Shown here piece after piece: positions 1 to 6,502 of a stretch of 9,649 nt of DNA. Under the pieces are notes generated by a model. That model was not told the DNA's origin. It worked only from the letters and a program-made list of their open reading frames with translations, and searched no databases. The position numbers and the translations under genes were made by a program. Origin of the DNA: Desulfuromonadales bacterium. Lineage in GTDB: Bacteria > Desulfobacterota > Desulfuromonadia > Desulfuromonadales > BM103. How positions within the stretch are numbered: position 1 is the first letter of the stretch; the number at the start of each line of letters is the position of its first letter. The DNA lies in contig DAOWJU010000082.1 of NCBI GenBank assembly GCA_030640215.1, positions 1-9,649 of the forward strand, given 5' to 3'.

Positions 1-1702
1 AAATTCGATCTGCCAACTGCACCGTTGAAAGACGGTGGCTGATGATCAGAGCACTACGCTTGCCGATCACCTCGCGGAAGGAGCGGATCATCTCCGCTTC
101 AGCCAAAGGATCCAGAGCGCTGCTCGGTTCATCGAGAATCAACAGCTTGGCCTGACGAAAATATGCTCGGCTCAAAGCGATCCTCTGCCATTCCCCAACA
201 CTCAACTCCTGACCATTCTCATATTGCGTACCCAAAGCAGTCTGCAGCCCATCTGGGAACTGTTTTATAACCTCTTCACCTCCGGCAATTCGTGCAGCAG
301 CAAGCAGTTTATCGTCATTAGAGTCTCGCTCAATATCTCCCAGCCAAATATTCTCTGCAATACTCAGATCGAATCGAGCAAAGTCCTGGCAGACAACACT
401 CACCTGCCGCCGCCATGCCTGAGCAGTAAAGTGTTTCAGATCCTGACCTTCCCAGCTCACCATTCCTTCTTCCGGATCGTAGAGGCGACAGATCAACTTA
501 GCCAGAGTCGTTTTGCCAGCGCCATTAACACCAACCAGAGCAACGATTTCACCGGGGTGAAGTTCGAAGTTGATTCCTTTCAGGACTGGCTGCTTTCGAC
601 TCGGATAAGTGAAATGAAGGTTTTGACAAACCAGGCCCACCTCCGCCGCCTCCGGAACTTGGCTCTCGCCAGAACTTTGTTCAACGTGTGAAGGAAGATC
701 CAGAAAAGCGTAAAAATGCTTCAGGAAGAGATTGTCCTCATAGAGCCAGGCCAACCCCTGCAGGATATTCTGCAGGGCGGTCAGTGCGCGCTGATAACCC
801 TGGAAGTACATAACAATCACACCCAGGGTCATCCCTCCCTGTACTGAGTAGAAGGCCATTCCGACAAGGGTGGCATAAAGTGCCAAGACGGCTGCCCCTT
901 GGGCTAACATGTCACGCCGAGCACGTTGGCCACTAAGATCGAGACGCCCTTCGCGCAGTTGCGTCTGTAAATCGCGGAAGCGGTCAACGAACAAGGGGCC
1001 AATCCCAAAGAGGCGAACATCCCGGGCATATTCAGCACTGGTCATCATCCAGTGGTAATACCAGGCCTTCCGTTCCAGCTGGGCTCTGCTCTGTTCAAAG
1101 CCAAACAGTTGACGAGCATAGATCAATCGAACAATACCTGCTGGCAGCGCTGCCAAAAGCAAAGCCAGACCGACCAGCCAATGAAAGGTGAAGAGTAGAC
1201 CGACGATGCCAATAAGGATCAAGCTGCTCAGCAAGGTCTGTTTTAAACCGTTGACAATGCGAGCGGGTCGGGACGGTGCGTCCTGCTGTGTCAAGTGTAG
1301 TGTGTCATGAAATGACGGGTTTTCGTAATAACCTAGATCGACAGCAATTGACTGATCATGAATGACATCAGCAACATGGTCGGTCACCGCCAGGCTCTGA
1401 GCCTCAGCAGCATACCCCCCCAGAGAGTTGACAATTGTCGTCAAAAGAGCGACCAGTCCGGCAAGACCAATCCATATCCCTACTTGAAAAAAGGAGCCTT
1501 CTCCGGGGTTCGCGATGGCAATGCTTAGAGAATCGACAATCTGCTTAAGCAGAACCAGCGCCACCAAAGGCAGGACAGCCTGTACCAGCATGACCAACAG
1601 GTTGACCAGAGTCCAGCGTGGTGCCGCGAGCCAGACAAGTCGCCAGGCTCGATGCAGTGTTGCAGCCGCCTTTAAACGAATTTTGATAGGATTTTTGGAC
1701 AT
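1..1702 (-). CDS. ABC exporter, fused membrane and ATPase domains (3' end beyond the window)
   Basis: A half-transporter of the ABC exporter class, likely exporting the peptide made by the neighbouring cassette. Reading leftwards from ATG 1702 there are 567 codons without a stop. The N-terminal part (about residues 20-310) is hydrophobic with roughly six membrane segments. The ATPase domain shows Walker A GVNGAGKTT at 391-399 (K397), signature LSVGE at 500-504, Walker B LILDEP with D524 and E525, and the H-loop histidine H556 in ISHRLST. Only a short C-terminal tail should be missing. There is no N-terminal C39 peptidase domain, so this protein probably does not cut a leader itself. It is divergent from scmC across a 132-bp gap. 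No clear ribosome binding site precedes ATG 1702; GTG 1711 in the same frame is an alternative. The ABC exporter identity is certain; the peptide substrate is inferred from position. Confidence 0.93.
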   Translation of the reverse strand, partial: MSKNPIKIRLKAAATLHRAWRLVWLAAPRWTLVNLLVMLVQAVLPLVALVLLKQIVDSLSIAIANPGEGSFFQVGIWIGLAGLVALLTTIVNSLGGYAAEAQSLAVTDHVADVIHDQSIAVDLGYYENPSFHDTLHLTQQDAPSRPARIVNGLKQTLLSSLILIGIVGLLFTFHWLVGLALLLAALPAGIVRLIYARQLFGFEQSRAQLERKAWYYHWMMTSAEYARDVRLFGIGPLFVDRFRDLQTQLREGRLDLSGQRARRDMLAQGAAVLALYATLVGMAFYSVQGGMTLGVIVMYFQGYQRALTALQNILQGLAWLYEDNLFLKHFYAFLDLPSHVEQSSGESQVPEAAEVGLVCQNLHFTYPSRKQPVLKGINFELHPGEIVALVGVNGAGKTTLAKLICRLYDPEEGMVSWEGQDLKHFTAQAWRRQVSVVCQDFARFDLSIAENIWLGDIERDSNDDKLLAAARIAGGEEVIKQFPDGLQTALGTQYENGQELSVGEWQRIALSRAYFRQAKLLILDEPSSALDPLAEAEMIRSFREVIGKRSALIISHRLSTVQLADRI

Positions 1703-1757
1703 TAGATTCACGCAATCAAAGGTTTATCAATTATTACCATGCTTTTGCTGCCATGGG

Positions 1758-1773
1758 AACGCAAGCATGCGTT
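1758..1773. repeat. Inverted repeat between the divergent exporter and scmC genes
   Basis: AACGCA, a 4-nt spacer, then TGCGTT gives perfect 6-bp arms. It lies in the 132-bp divergent intergenic region, 22 bp upstream of the predicted scmC -35 box. It could be an operator for either gene. It is short enough to be chance, and it does not match the inverted repeat found at the scmD operon promoter. Confidence 0.3.
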
Positions 1774-1795
1774 TTAAAGAAGAAGTTTTGGAAGA

Positions 1796-1825
1796 TTGCC
1801 GTAAACAAACCATTTGCTCTATAAT
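1796..1825 (+). promoter_or_regulatory. Predicted sigma70-type promoter of scmC
   Basis: TTGCCG at 1796-1801 is followed after 18 bp by a perfect TATAAT at 1820-1825. Transcription would start near 1831-1833, only 2-4 nt before ATG 1835, so the scmC message would be nearly leaderless. No Shine-Dalgarno sequence is visible before that ATG, which agrees with this reading. Confidence 0.55.
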
Positions 1826-1834
1826 GGCTCTGTT

Positions 1835-2755
1835 ATGAATGCCGACTTTGCTGACATTGCCTCGATGCGGGCCCTGCCCCTTCATCTGGGACCACTCAAA
1901 TATCATCTGCACGCTCACGATAGCTGGGGTGAGCAGGTTCTGGATAATATTGCCAGACACATCTCCCCCCCGAGCGAAACCAGCACACCAGACCGCATCA
2001 TTCATCTGGTGCACGACAAACTGGCAGTTAATGCCCACCTCTCTGAGAGACGACTATCTGTGGAGCTAAGTAAGTATCTGCCTGATGATGGTGACCAATC
2101 TGATTGGCAAATTCAACGAAACCACATCAATACTATTTGCACAAACTCGCGCTCCCGGCACATTTTTTGGACAACCACAGCATCCTCTAGCATCGGCCCT
2201 ATCCGTTTTCATTTACCTTGGGGTCTGATCATCAGCGACATGGTTAATCACGGTGGTGGTCTACTGCATTGCGGACTGGCCTGTCACGAAGACTCCGGGG
2301 TACTCTTCCTGGCCCCACCAAGCGGCGGCAAATCGACAACGCTGAGTACGGCTCCACCGGACTGGCAAGTTCTCAGCGACGATGCAGCCTTGACCTGGAC
2401 AGATAGCTCTGGCGCATGGTTCGCCAGCCCTCTGCCTGCCTGGGGCAACATGATTAAACCAAAAGAAGAGTGGCAATACCCAAACCTTGCACTTGACAGG
2501 TGTTGCCGTATCAAAAGCCTGCTCATGATCAAGAAAGCTGATTCGATTTCCCTGAAGCGGCTCAGATCATCAGCCGTTGTCCCTTCTCTCTACCAGGCTA
2601 TGTGTGAATATCCAGCCACAATCACAGCGGAAGCAATTCAACAGGAAGCATTCTTCCGGTCCGCTGCAGCGCTCAGTCGCGAACTGCCTGGCTGGCAATT
2701 ATCCCTGCCGCGCCACGGTAACATCTGGCCCCTCTTGGTCGAGGAGGCGGCATGA
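1835..2755 (+). CDS. scmC: ScmC, HPr-kinase-like P-loop protein of the Scm peptide cassette
   Basis: The 306-residue protein resembles the ScmC family, distantly related to the catalytic domain of HPr kinase/phosphorylase (HprK). The key region is a conserved His at 145 (LLHCG), a P-loop APPSGGKST at 160-168 (K166, S167) and an LSDD motif at 180-183 that resembles the HprK Walker B, followed by a WFASPLPAWG segment. The first P-loop glycine is replaced by Ala160. The first 140 residues are specific to the family and I cannot assign them. A TTG at 1814 would add seven residues but lies upstream of the predicted -10 box, so ATG 1835 is preferred; ATG 1865 is also possible. The gene overlaps the peptidase gene by ATGA. 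HprK-like proteins recur in RiPP clusters, but I know of no established role for ScmC. Phosphorylation of the peptide or an adenylate or chaperone function would be guesses. Confidence 0.82.
   Translation: MNADFADIASMRALPLHLGPLKYHLHAHDSWGEQVLDNIARHISPPSETSTPDRIIHLVHDKLAVNAHLSERRLSVELSKYLPDDGDQSDWQIQRNHINTICTNSRSRHIFWTTTASSSIGPIRFHLPWGLIISDMVNHGGGLLHCGLACHEDSGVLFLAPPSGGKSTTLSTAPPDWQVLSDDAALTWTDSSGAWFASPLPAWGNMIKPKEEWQYPNLALDRCCRIKSLLMIKKADSISLKRLRSSAVVPSLYQAMCEYPATITAEAIQQEAFFRSAAALSRELPGWQLSLPRHGNIWPLLVEEAA
2741..2747 (+). promoter_or_regulatory. Ribosome binding site of the S24/S26 peptidase gene
   Basis: GAGGAGG lies inside the end of scmC, 4 nt before ATG 2752. Together with the ATGA stop/start overlap it fixes the peptidase start and indicates translational coupling to scmC. 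Confidence 0.8.
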
Positions 2756-3345
2756 CTGAGCAAACGACGCTGTTTCGTTACCACGGTCGCAGCATGTGGC
2801 CCTGCTTCCAGGAGGGCGATCTTTTGGAGATCTTGCCTGTCGCTATAGACAGTATCCACAGCGGTGACTGCGTGGCCTTTCGTGTTGACAACGGGCAGAC
2901 CGCGGCCCACCGGGTTGTGAGCATGCAAGGCTCTTTGACAACGCGAGGAGATGCATTGCCTGTAGTCGACAGAGAAGCGATTCAATCGGAACATCTTCTC
3001 GGCAAAGTCGTCAGCATCTATCGTCTGGGGAGGTCTATTAAAGTGAGGGGTGGGCTCGTCGGAAGAGTGTCTGGATTTTTGTACCACTATGCCGGGCGAA
3101 TCGATCCAAATCGCTCTTCACGTGGCGGTAAGTTGGCAAGGGTAATCCGTGCATCAAGCACGTTAGTTTTTAGGATGTTAAATTGTGCATGCGTAGCCCG
3201 CACGTTGAAACTAACAGGAGGAGATAAGATAACAGTATGGGAGCTACAGGGACGGGTTATCGGACGACAGGATTCACGTAAATCAGAGAATTTTCTAGCT
3301 TGGCCTTGGTCTGTTTTCGTAGAATTACCGAAAAAAGCTATATGA
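2752..3345 (+). CDS. S24/S26-family peptidase with a Ser-His active site, candidate leader peptidase
   Basis: This 197-residue protein belongs to the signal-peptidase/LexA fold superfamily. The nucleophile motif is GRSMWPCFQEGD (Ser14). The second conserved segment, TAAHRVV, has His53 where bacterial signal peptidase I has Lys, so the active site is of the SipW/Sec11 type. An Asp in TRGDALP (Asp67) follows. Residues up to about 95 cover this domain. The remainder is basic and not recognised; it has no convincing transmembrane helix, unlike true signal peptidases, so the protein may be cytoplasmic or peripheral. Its overlap with scmC and its place beside a RiPP precursor suggest it cuts the leader of that precursor, a step that otherwise has no enzyme here. 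An LTTRGD-type fold also occurs in LexA-like regulators, but no DNA-binding domain is present. Family assignment is strong; the substrate is inferred. Confidence 0.85.
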   Translation: MTEQTTLFRYHGRSMWPCFQEGDLLEILPVAIDSIHSGDCVAFRVDNGQTAAHRVVSMQGSLTTRGDALPVVDREAIQSEHLLGKVVSIYRLGRSIKVRGGLVGRVSGFLYHYAGRIDPNRSSRGGKLARVIRASSTLVFRMLNCACVARTLKLTGGDKITVWELQGRVIGRQDSRKSENFLAWPWSVFVELPKKAI

Positions 3346-3348
3346 TTT

Positions 3349-3365
3349 AATAGAGTGTTTCTATT
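3349..3365. terminator. Weak AT-rich hairpin between convergent genes
   Basis: AATAGA, a 5-nt loop and TCTATT form a small hairpin in the 15-bp gap between the peptidase stop and the precursor stop, and it runs into the precursor stop codon. It might end transcription of the two converging units. The stem is short, has a single G-C pair and lacks a strong T-run, so support is weak. Confidence 0.25.
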
Positions 3366-3570
3366 TTACACCATTCCCTATAGTGCAAGTCACTTTGGCC
3401 CCATTGCCTTTTGTACAGGCCCCCGAAGTCGTTGCCCCCGTACCAGAGTTGCACTGGATCGGGCCACCCGGATCTGTGGTCGGTGACGTACCAACCTTGC
3501 ATTCACCAAAAATGGGCTGACATTGATCAATAGATTTGACAACAGGTTCCTGCCAGAGACGTTTTTTCAT
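3361..3570 (-). CDS. Candidate RiPP precursor peptide, 69 residues, Cys/Gly-rich
   Basis: This small protein is the best candidate for the substrate of the Scm enzymes. Residues 1-15 (MKKRLWQEPVVKSID) have the basic, W-x-x-P-x-V-x-x-I leader style seen in many peptides handled by PqqD-like proteins. The rest is rich in Gly, Thr, Asn and Cys, with five cysteines at 17, 24, 40, 52 and 62. Four of them begin a C-x-x-G-[TN]-[GS] unit: CKVGTS (24), CNSGTG (40), CTKGNG (52) and CTIGNG (62). It has no signal peptide or membrane segment. The start is well supported by GAGGTG 8 nt upstream and by a dedicated promoter. It sits directly downstream of scmF on the same strand. The gene is clearly real. 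Its role as precursor is inferred from position, size and composition, and the leader/core boundary is unknown. Confidence 0.85.
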   Translation of the reverse strand: MKKRLWQEPVVKSIDQCQPIFGECKVGTSPTTDPGGPIQCNSGTGATTSGACTKGNGAKVTCTIGNGVK

Positions 3571-3578
3571 TTATTTAT

Positions 3579-3584
3579 CACCTC
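3579..3584 (-). promoter_or_regulatory. Ribosome binding site of the precursor gene
   Basis: GAGGTG read on the minus strand, 8 nt before ATG 3570, is one of the best-placed Shine-Dalgarno sequences in the window and settles the start of the short precursor gene. Confidence 0.75.
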
Positions 3585-3601
3585 AGCGTAGAGTTTCACC
3601 A

Positions 3602-3630
3602 ACTATAAAAGAAAACCAGAATTTTGCCAA
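3602..3630 (-). promoter_or_regulatory. Predicted sigma70-type promoter of the precursor gene
   Basis: On the minus strand TTGGCA (3630-3625) is followed after exactly 17 bp by TATAGT (3607-3602); each box matches consensus at five of six positions. It occupies the 75-bp gap between the scmF stop and the precursor start, giving a 5' leader of about 25 nt. It would allow the precursor to be transcribed more strongly than the upstream enzymes. Confidence 0.65.
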
Positions 3631-3645
3631 GCAATGCTCGCCATG

Positions 3646-4746
3646 CTACTCAAATTTTCTATCCTGTGATGGCATACGCCTCGCGTCCGGGAAGAGCCCC
3701 AGGTCAGCAGCTTGTTGACAGAACCAATAAGGGGCCAGAAGATTACCAGACAATTGGTAGTTAGCAGCAACGCAGCTACCAAGACAGGCTGACTTCATCA
3801 GACAATCACTGCAAACCCCCTGTAATTTATCAGGTAAACCATCCCGCAACTGTTCTAGCACCGGATGGTCCTTCCAGACATCAGCAAGATCAGAGGACAT
3901 AATCACACCCATTGCCAACTCCGGCACATGTTGACCAACACCGCAAAGCGCATAGTCGCCACGGGGCAAGATACCAAGCACATGAGAGATACCGCAGGCA
4001 CCGGCATGTTCTCCGGAGATCATGCTGGAGAGAGGTCGAAATGCCATCGGCACATCCAGCTGGACATGTATATCGAAATTTTCCGCCCATTCGCCCTGAA
4101 GCCGACTTGATAACTCGAGGATTGCCTGGACAGATAAGCCCTCCCCCTCATCCAACAGAGTCGCCCCACGCAGAACCGGCTGCATAATGTTCAGTTTGAC
4201 GGAACCTGCTCCGAGCGTGCTGGCCAAAACGAGGAAATCACTCAATTCCACGATATTGCTCTGTTGCAAGGTCAAAATCAGCTCCGGATCGTAACCGGCC
4301 GTCACCAGCGCCTTGATGCCGCTAAGCGTTTGCTCAAAGCCGCCTTCGACCCCACGAATATGATCATGAGTTGCCGATGTGGCACCATCCAGGCTAACCG
4401 AAACACGACTGACGCCTGTTTCTGCCATCAAGGCCGCCAATTCTTCCGTAACCAACATCCCGTTCGTTTCAACGAGACCGTCCAGACCAAACTCTTCCTG
4501 TAGAGAGAGAAAATCTTTGAAACGAGGATGCAGGGTTGGCTCGCCACCAGTCCACTTGATCGAGTTCAGTCCTAACGGCAGCGCCTGCTCAATAGCACGG
4601 CGCAGGACTTCTAGCGGCAACAACGCATCGTCTCCCAGAGGCATAGATTGACGCTCCGGCACAAACCAGCAGTGCTGGCAGGCGCAGTTGCAACCACTGG
4701 TCAGGTAGACATAAAAGGTTGTTAGTGCGGGGGCTTTTATTTCCAT
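3646..4746 (-). CDS. scmF: ScmF, radical SAM/SPASM peptide-modifying enzyme
   Basis: A 366-residue radical S-adenosylmethionine enzyme. The [4Fe-4S] site binding SAM is C19-x3-C23-x2-C26 (CNCACQHC), with an extra Cys at 21, followed by the SAM-contact motif GGEP at 67-70. The C-terminal part carries a SPASM-type auxiliary cluster region with many cysteines, including CGISHVLGILPRGDYALCG, CSDCLMKSACLGSC and YWFCQQA, ending LGLFPDAR as in the ScmF family as I remember it. SPASM enzymes act on ribosomal peptides, making for example thioether or C-C links, so the likely substrate is the adjacent 69-residue peptide. The start is ATG 4746, which overlaps the end of scmE by 10 nt, with AGGG 9 nt upstream; the open frame runs 20 codons further upstream inside scmE but no better start is seen there. 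The type of modification cannot be predicted. Confidence 0.9.
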   Translation of the reverse strand: MEIKAPALTTFYVYLTSGCNCACQHCWFVPERQSMPLGDDALLPLEVLRRAIEQALPLGLNSIKWTGGEPTLHPRFKDFLSLQEEFGLDGLVETNGMLVTEELAALMAETGVSRVSVSLDGATSATHDHIRGVEGGFEQTLSGIKALVTAGYDPELILTLQQSNIVELSDFLVLASTLGAGSVKLNIMQPVLRGATLLDEGEGLSVQAILELSSRLQGEWAENFDIHVQLDVPMAFRPLSSMISGEHAGACGISHVLGILPRGDYALCGVGQHVPELAMGVIMSSDLADVWKDHPVLEQLRDGLPDKLQGVCSDCLMKSACLGSCVAANYQLSGNLLAPYWFCQQAADLGLFPDARRMPSQDRKFE

Positions 4747-5846
4747 AATGACAAACCCTGATCGGCAAGTTCTTGCACGAAACTCTTCAGGCAGCTGTCC
4801 GGGCAAGGTCGGTTGATTTCACCAGTCAAGGTAAATGCTGTCCCCGGGCAGTTACCGGTACAACTTTTCTGCCATTGGCAGTCACGACATTCTTCAAATG
4901 AAGCCAAGGGCACTTTGACTCGTTCACGCATACATTTAAGTTCTGCAGCGTTAACCCAGACATCAGCCAGAGCATCCTGCCCCATCTCGCCAAGGACCAT
5001 CTGCGGCAGCATGACACAAGGCACATAAACCCCATCAGAACGGACAGCCATTTTATCAAAAATACAGCCACATCCGACCAAGCACCCCCGACCGGGAATC
5101 GGCTGGCCTTTCTGTCGAGCGTCTTCCATGGCGTTGAACAGCCGCCAGTCGGCCAACGGTCCGGCATTGGCCTGGATACGACCAGGATACTGGCTATCGA
5201 GATCAGCCAGAAGATGTATCGCCTTGAGTCTGTCAGCGGCATTCAGAAAAACTTCGGAGCCGTACTTTTCAGACGTTCCCAAAGAAGAGGTCGAGTTGGT
5301 GCTGAAACAAGGTAAACCCATATCATCCAGAAGCAACCGGGCAAGCGCTGGTAGATCACTAATATTGCCGGGATGAACAGTGACCCGTACAGTGACTGGA
5401 AGATCAATCTCTTGCAGAAGTTTTATCGCGGCCAGGGCTGGCGCAAAGGTGTCCGCACCACGCAGACTTTCGTGAATAGCCGCTTTTGATCCATCTAACG
5501 AGACCTGAATCTGGTTGCAGCGACCGGTGGTCTTGAGGTGCATGGCAATCTCAGGGGTCAATTGACTGCCATTCGTTAGAATGGAGAAGCGCATCCGATT
5601 GGCCACAATCCCGTCGACCAGAGTCAGAAAATCCTCACGCAGCAGCGGTTCCCCACCCTGCAGAGTGACCTCCATCACCTGACAACGGCCTAGCTCATCG
5701 AAGAGTGTCAGCCAGCGTTCTGTGGGTAAATCAGTATAATCAACATCAGGATTATTAAGGTAATAACAGTAACGACAAGAAGCGTTACAACGACTGGTAA
5801 TTTCAAGATCGAGAGATCGGGGAGTGCGCATAATTCCTGCCGACAT
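4737..5846 (-). CDS. scmE: ScmE, radical SAM/SPASM peptide-modifying enzyme
   Basis: A 369-residue radical SAM enzyme, the second of the pair in this cassette. It has the SAM cluster motif C20-x3-C24-x2-C27 (CNASCRYC) and GGEP at 64-67. The run LPTERWLTLFDELGRC and later GLPCFSTNSTSSLG fit the ScmE family as I remember it. The C-terminal SPASM region contains GCLVGCGC, an ECRDC motif, SCTGNCPG and a final PCPDSCL. It is distinct in sequence from ScmF, so the two probably catalyse different steps or act on different residues. ATG 5846 is preferred because GGAGG lies 7-8 nt upstream and the start forms a TGATG overlap with the scmD stop. A TTG at 5861 or ATG 5831 are less likely. Confidence 0.9.
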   Translation of the reverse strand: MSAGIMRTPRSLDLEITSRCNASCRYCYYLNNPDVDYTDLPTERWLTLFDELGRCQVMEVTLQGGEPLLREDFLTLVDGIVANRMRFSILTNGSQLTPEIAMHLKTTGRCNQIQVSLDGSKAAIHESLRGADTFAPALAAIKLLQEIDLPVTVRVTVHPGNISDLPALARLLLDDMGLPCFSTNSTSSLGTSEKYGSEVFLNAADRLKAIHLLADLDSQYPGRIQANAGPLADWRLFNAMEDARQKGQPIPGRGCLVGCGCIFDKMAVRSDGVYVPCVMLPQMVLGEMGQDALADVWVNAAELKCMRERVKVPLASFEECRDCQWQKSCTGNCPGTAFTLTGEINRPCPDSCLKSFVQELADQGLSLWK

Positions 5847-6151
5847 CAACCCTCCTCCCAAACCCCGACGGCTCCCATCTCGGCAAGCTGGTTAACCAAT
5901 CGAAGTATCTGCTGATCGGCCTCTGGAGTGATCTCTGTGTAAACTTGCTGCAGGCTGTCAAGAATCTCGCGCAGAGTTCTCTTGCCATCAAGCCTCTGCA
6001 AGATTTCGATGGCTGTGTCATTGAGCATCTGCACAGTGCCATTATCCGGGTCGAACAACAGACCACAATCATCATCTTCAACCCTGAGGACAAGGGTTGG
6101 ATTAACAGCTAATCGGGTGTTCAAATCAATTTTCAATAATTTATCATTCAA
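5846..6151 (-). CDS. scmD: ScmD, PqqD-like peptide chaperone
   Basis: A 101-residue small protein of the PqqD/RRE fold. PqqD-like domains bind the leader of a precursor peptide and deliver it to radical SAM enzymes. The segment LRVEDDDCGLLFDPDNGTVQMLNDTAIEILQRLDGKRTLREI (about residues 22-63, cited here in pieces: VEDDDCGLLFDPDNG, then LNDTAIEIL, then LDGKRTLREI) matches the PqqD pattern of a short beta-hairpin followed by a helix and D-G-x-x-[ST]-L-x-x-I. It fits the ScmD family better than the second PqqD-like gene next door. The start is an unusual TTG at 6151, supported by GGAG 6 nt upstream and an in-frame stop five codons further upstream. It ends in a TGATG overlap with scmE, so the two are translationally coupled. 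Confidence 0.85.
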   Translation of the reverse strand: MNDKLLKIDLNTRLAVNPTLVLRVEDDDCGLLFDPDNGTVQMLNDTAIEILQRLDGKRTLREILDSLQQVYTEITPEADQQILRLVNQLAEMGAVGVWEEG

Positions 6152-6185
6152 AACCAGCTCCAGAGATCATGAAAAGAGAACCTCA

Positions 6186-6464
6186 TTATTGCTTAACAAC
6201 CACGTCATACATTAAACCAAAGCCGATAATTGAACGCATCTTCTTCTCAGCTTCAAGGGTTGTCAGTTCGTAGTTATCCAAAAGAAACTTTACGCAATCA
6301 GCACGGCTGAATGGACCATTACCAATAGTTTCCTGAGCCTGCTTGAAGAGGTGTGCCCCGGCGTGATTAACTGTGATCATAAAATCCTGGTCAGCAATCA
6401 GCAGAACGGCATCTTCAACAAAGGATTCAAGGTAAACATGAGGAGAGATCTGGTAGCAATGCAT
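6186..6464 (-). CDS. Second PqqD-like protein, first gene of the scm operon
   Basis: A 92-residue protein with a PqqD-like layout: an N-terminal ISPHVYLESFVEDAVLLIADQ beta-rich stretch (given here as its key parts HVYLES and EDAVLLIAD), then MITVNHAGAHLF at about 28-39, a CVKFLLDNY helix and a C-terminal helix. It resembles PqqD more weakly than ScmD does and lacks the usual D-G motif. It may bind the leader for one of the two radical SAM enzymes, act as a partner of ScmD, or have diverged. ATG 6464 is chosen because AAGGA lies about 9 nt upstream and downstream of the predicted transcription start; ATG 6491 and ATG 6497 overlap the promoter. It is 34 nt upstream of scmD on the same strand. 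Fold assignment is moderate; function is inferred. Confidence 0.68.
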   Translation of the reverse strand: MHCYQISPHVYLESFVEDAVLLIADQDFMITVNHAGAHLFKQAQETIGNGPFSRADCVKFLLDNYELTTLEAEKKMRSIIGFGLMYDVVVKQ

Positions 6465-6484
6465 CTGACGCGATCCTTTCAAAG

Positions 6485-6502
6485 TTAACATACTCATGTT
6501 AA
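6485..6502. repeat. 18-bp inverted repeat over the scm operon promoter, likely operator
   Basis: TTAACATACTCATGTTAA has perfect 7-bp arms around a 4-nt spacer. It covers the predicted -10 box (6496-6501) and the expected transcription start near 6489. A repressor bound here would block the polymerase, so it is a good operator candidate. No regulator gene is visible in the window. Confidence 0.5.

Noticed and set aside
35..691. Long plus-strand open frame
   Set aside because: It is antisense to the ATPase domain of the ABC exporter, whose Walker A, signature, Walker B and H-loop are all intact on the minus strand.
1703..1780. Promoter for the ABC exporter on the minus strand
   Set aside because: TTGCGT and a TAATAA-like box can be found near 1738-1775, but matches and spacing are too poor to list.
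2638..3087. 149-codon minus-strand frame across the scmC/peptidase junction
   Set aside because: It is antisense to two well-supported genes with conserved motifs and has no recognisable domain.
3646..5861. GeoRSP-type radical SAM system of Geobacter
   Set aside because: That system, as I remember it, pairs one radical SAM/SPASM protein with a SPASM protein lacking the SAM cluster; here both proteins have intact C-x3-C-x2-C motifs and fit ScmE and ScmF better.
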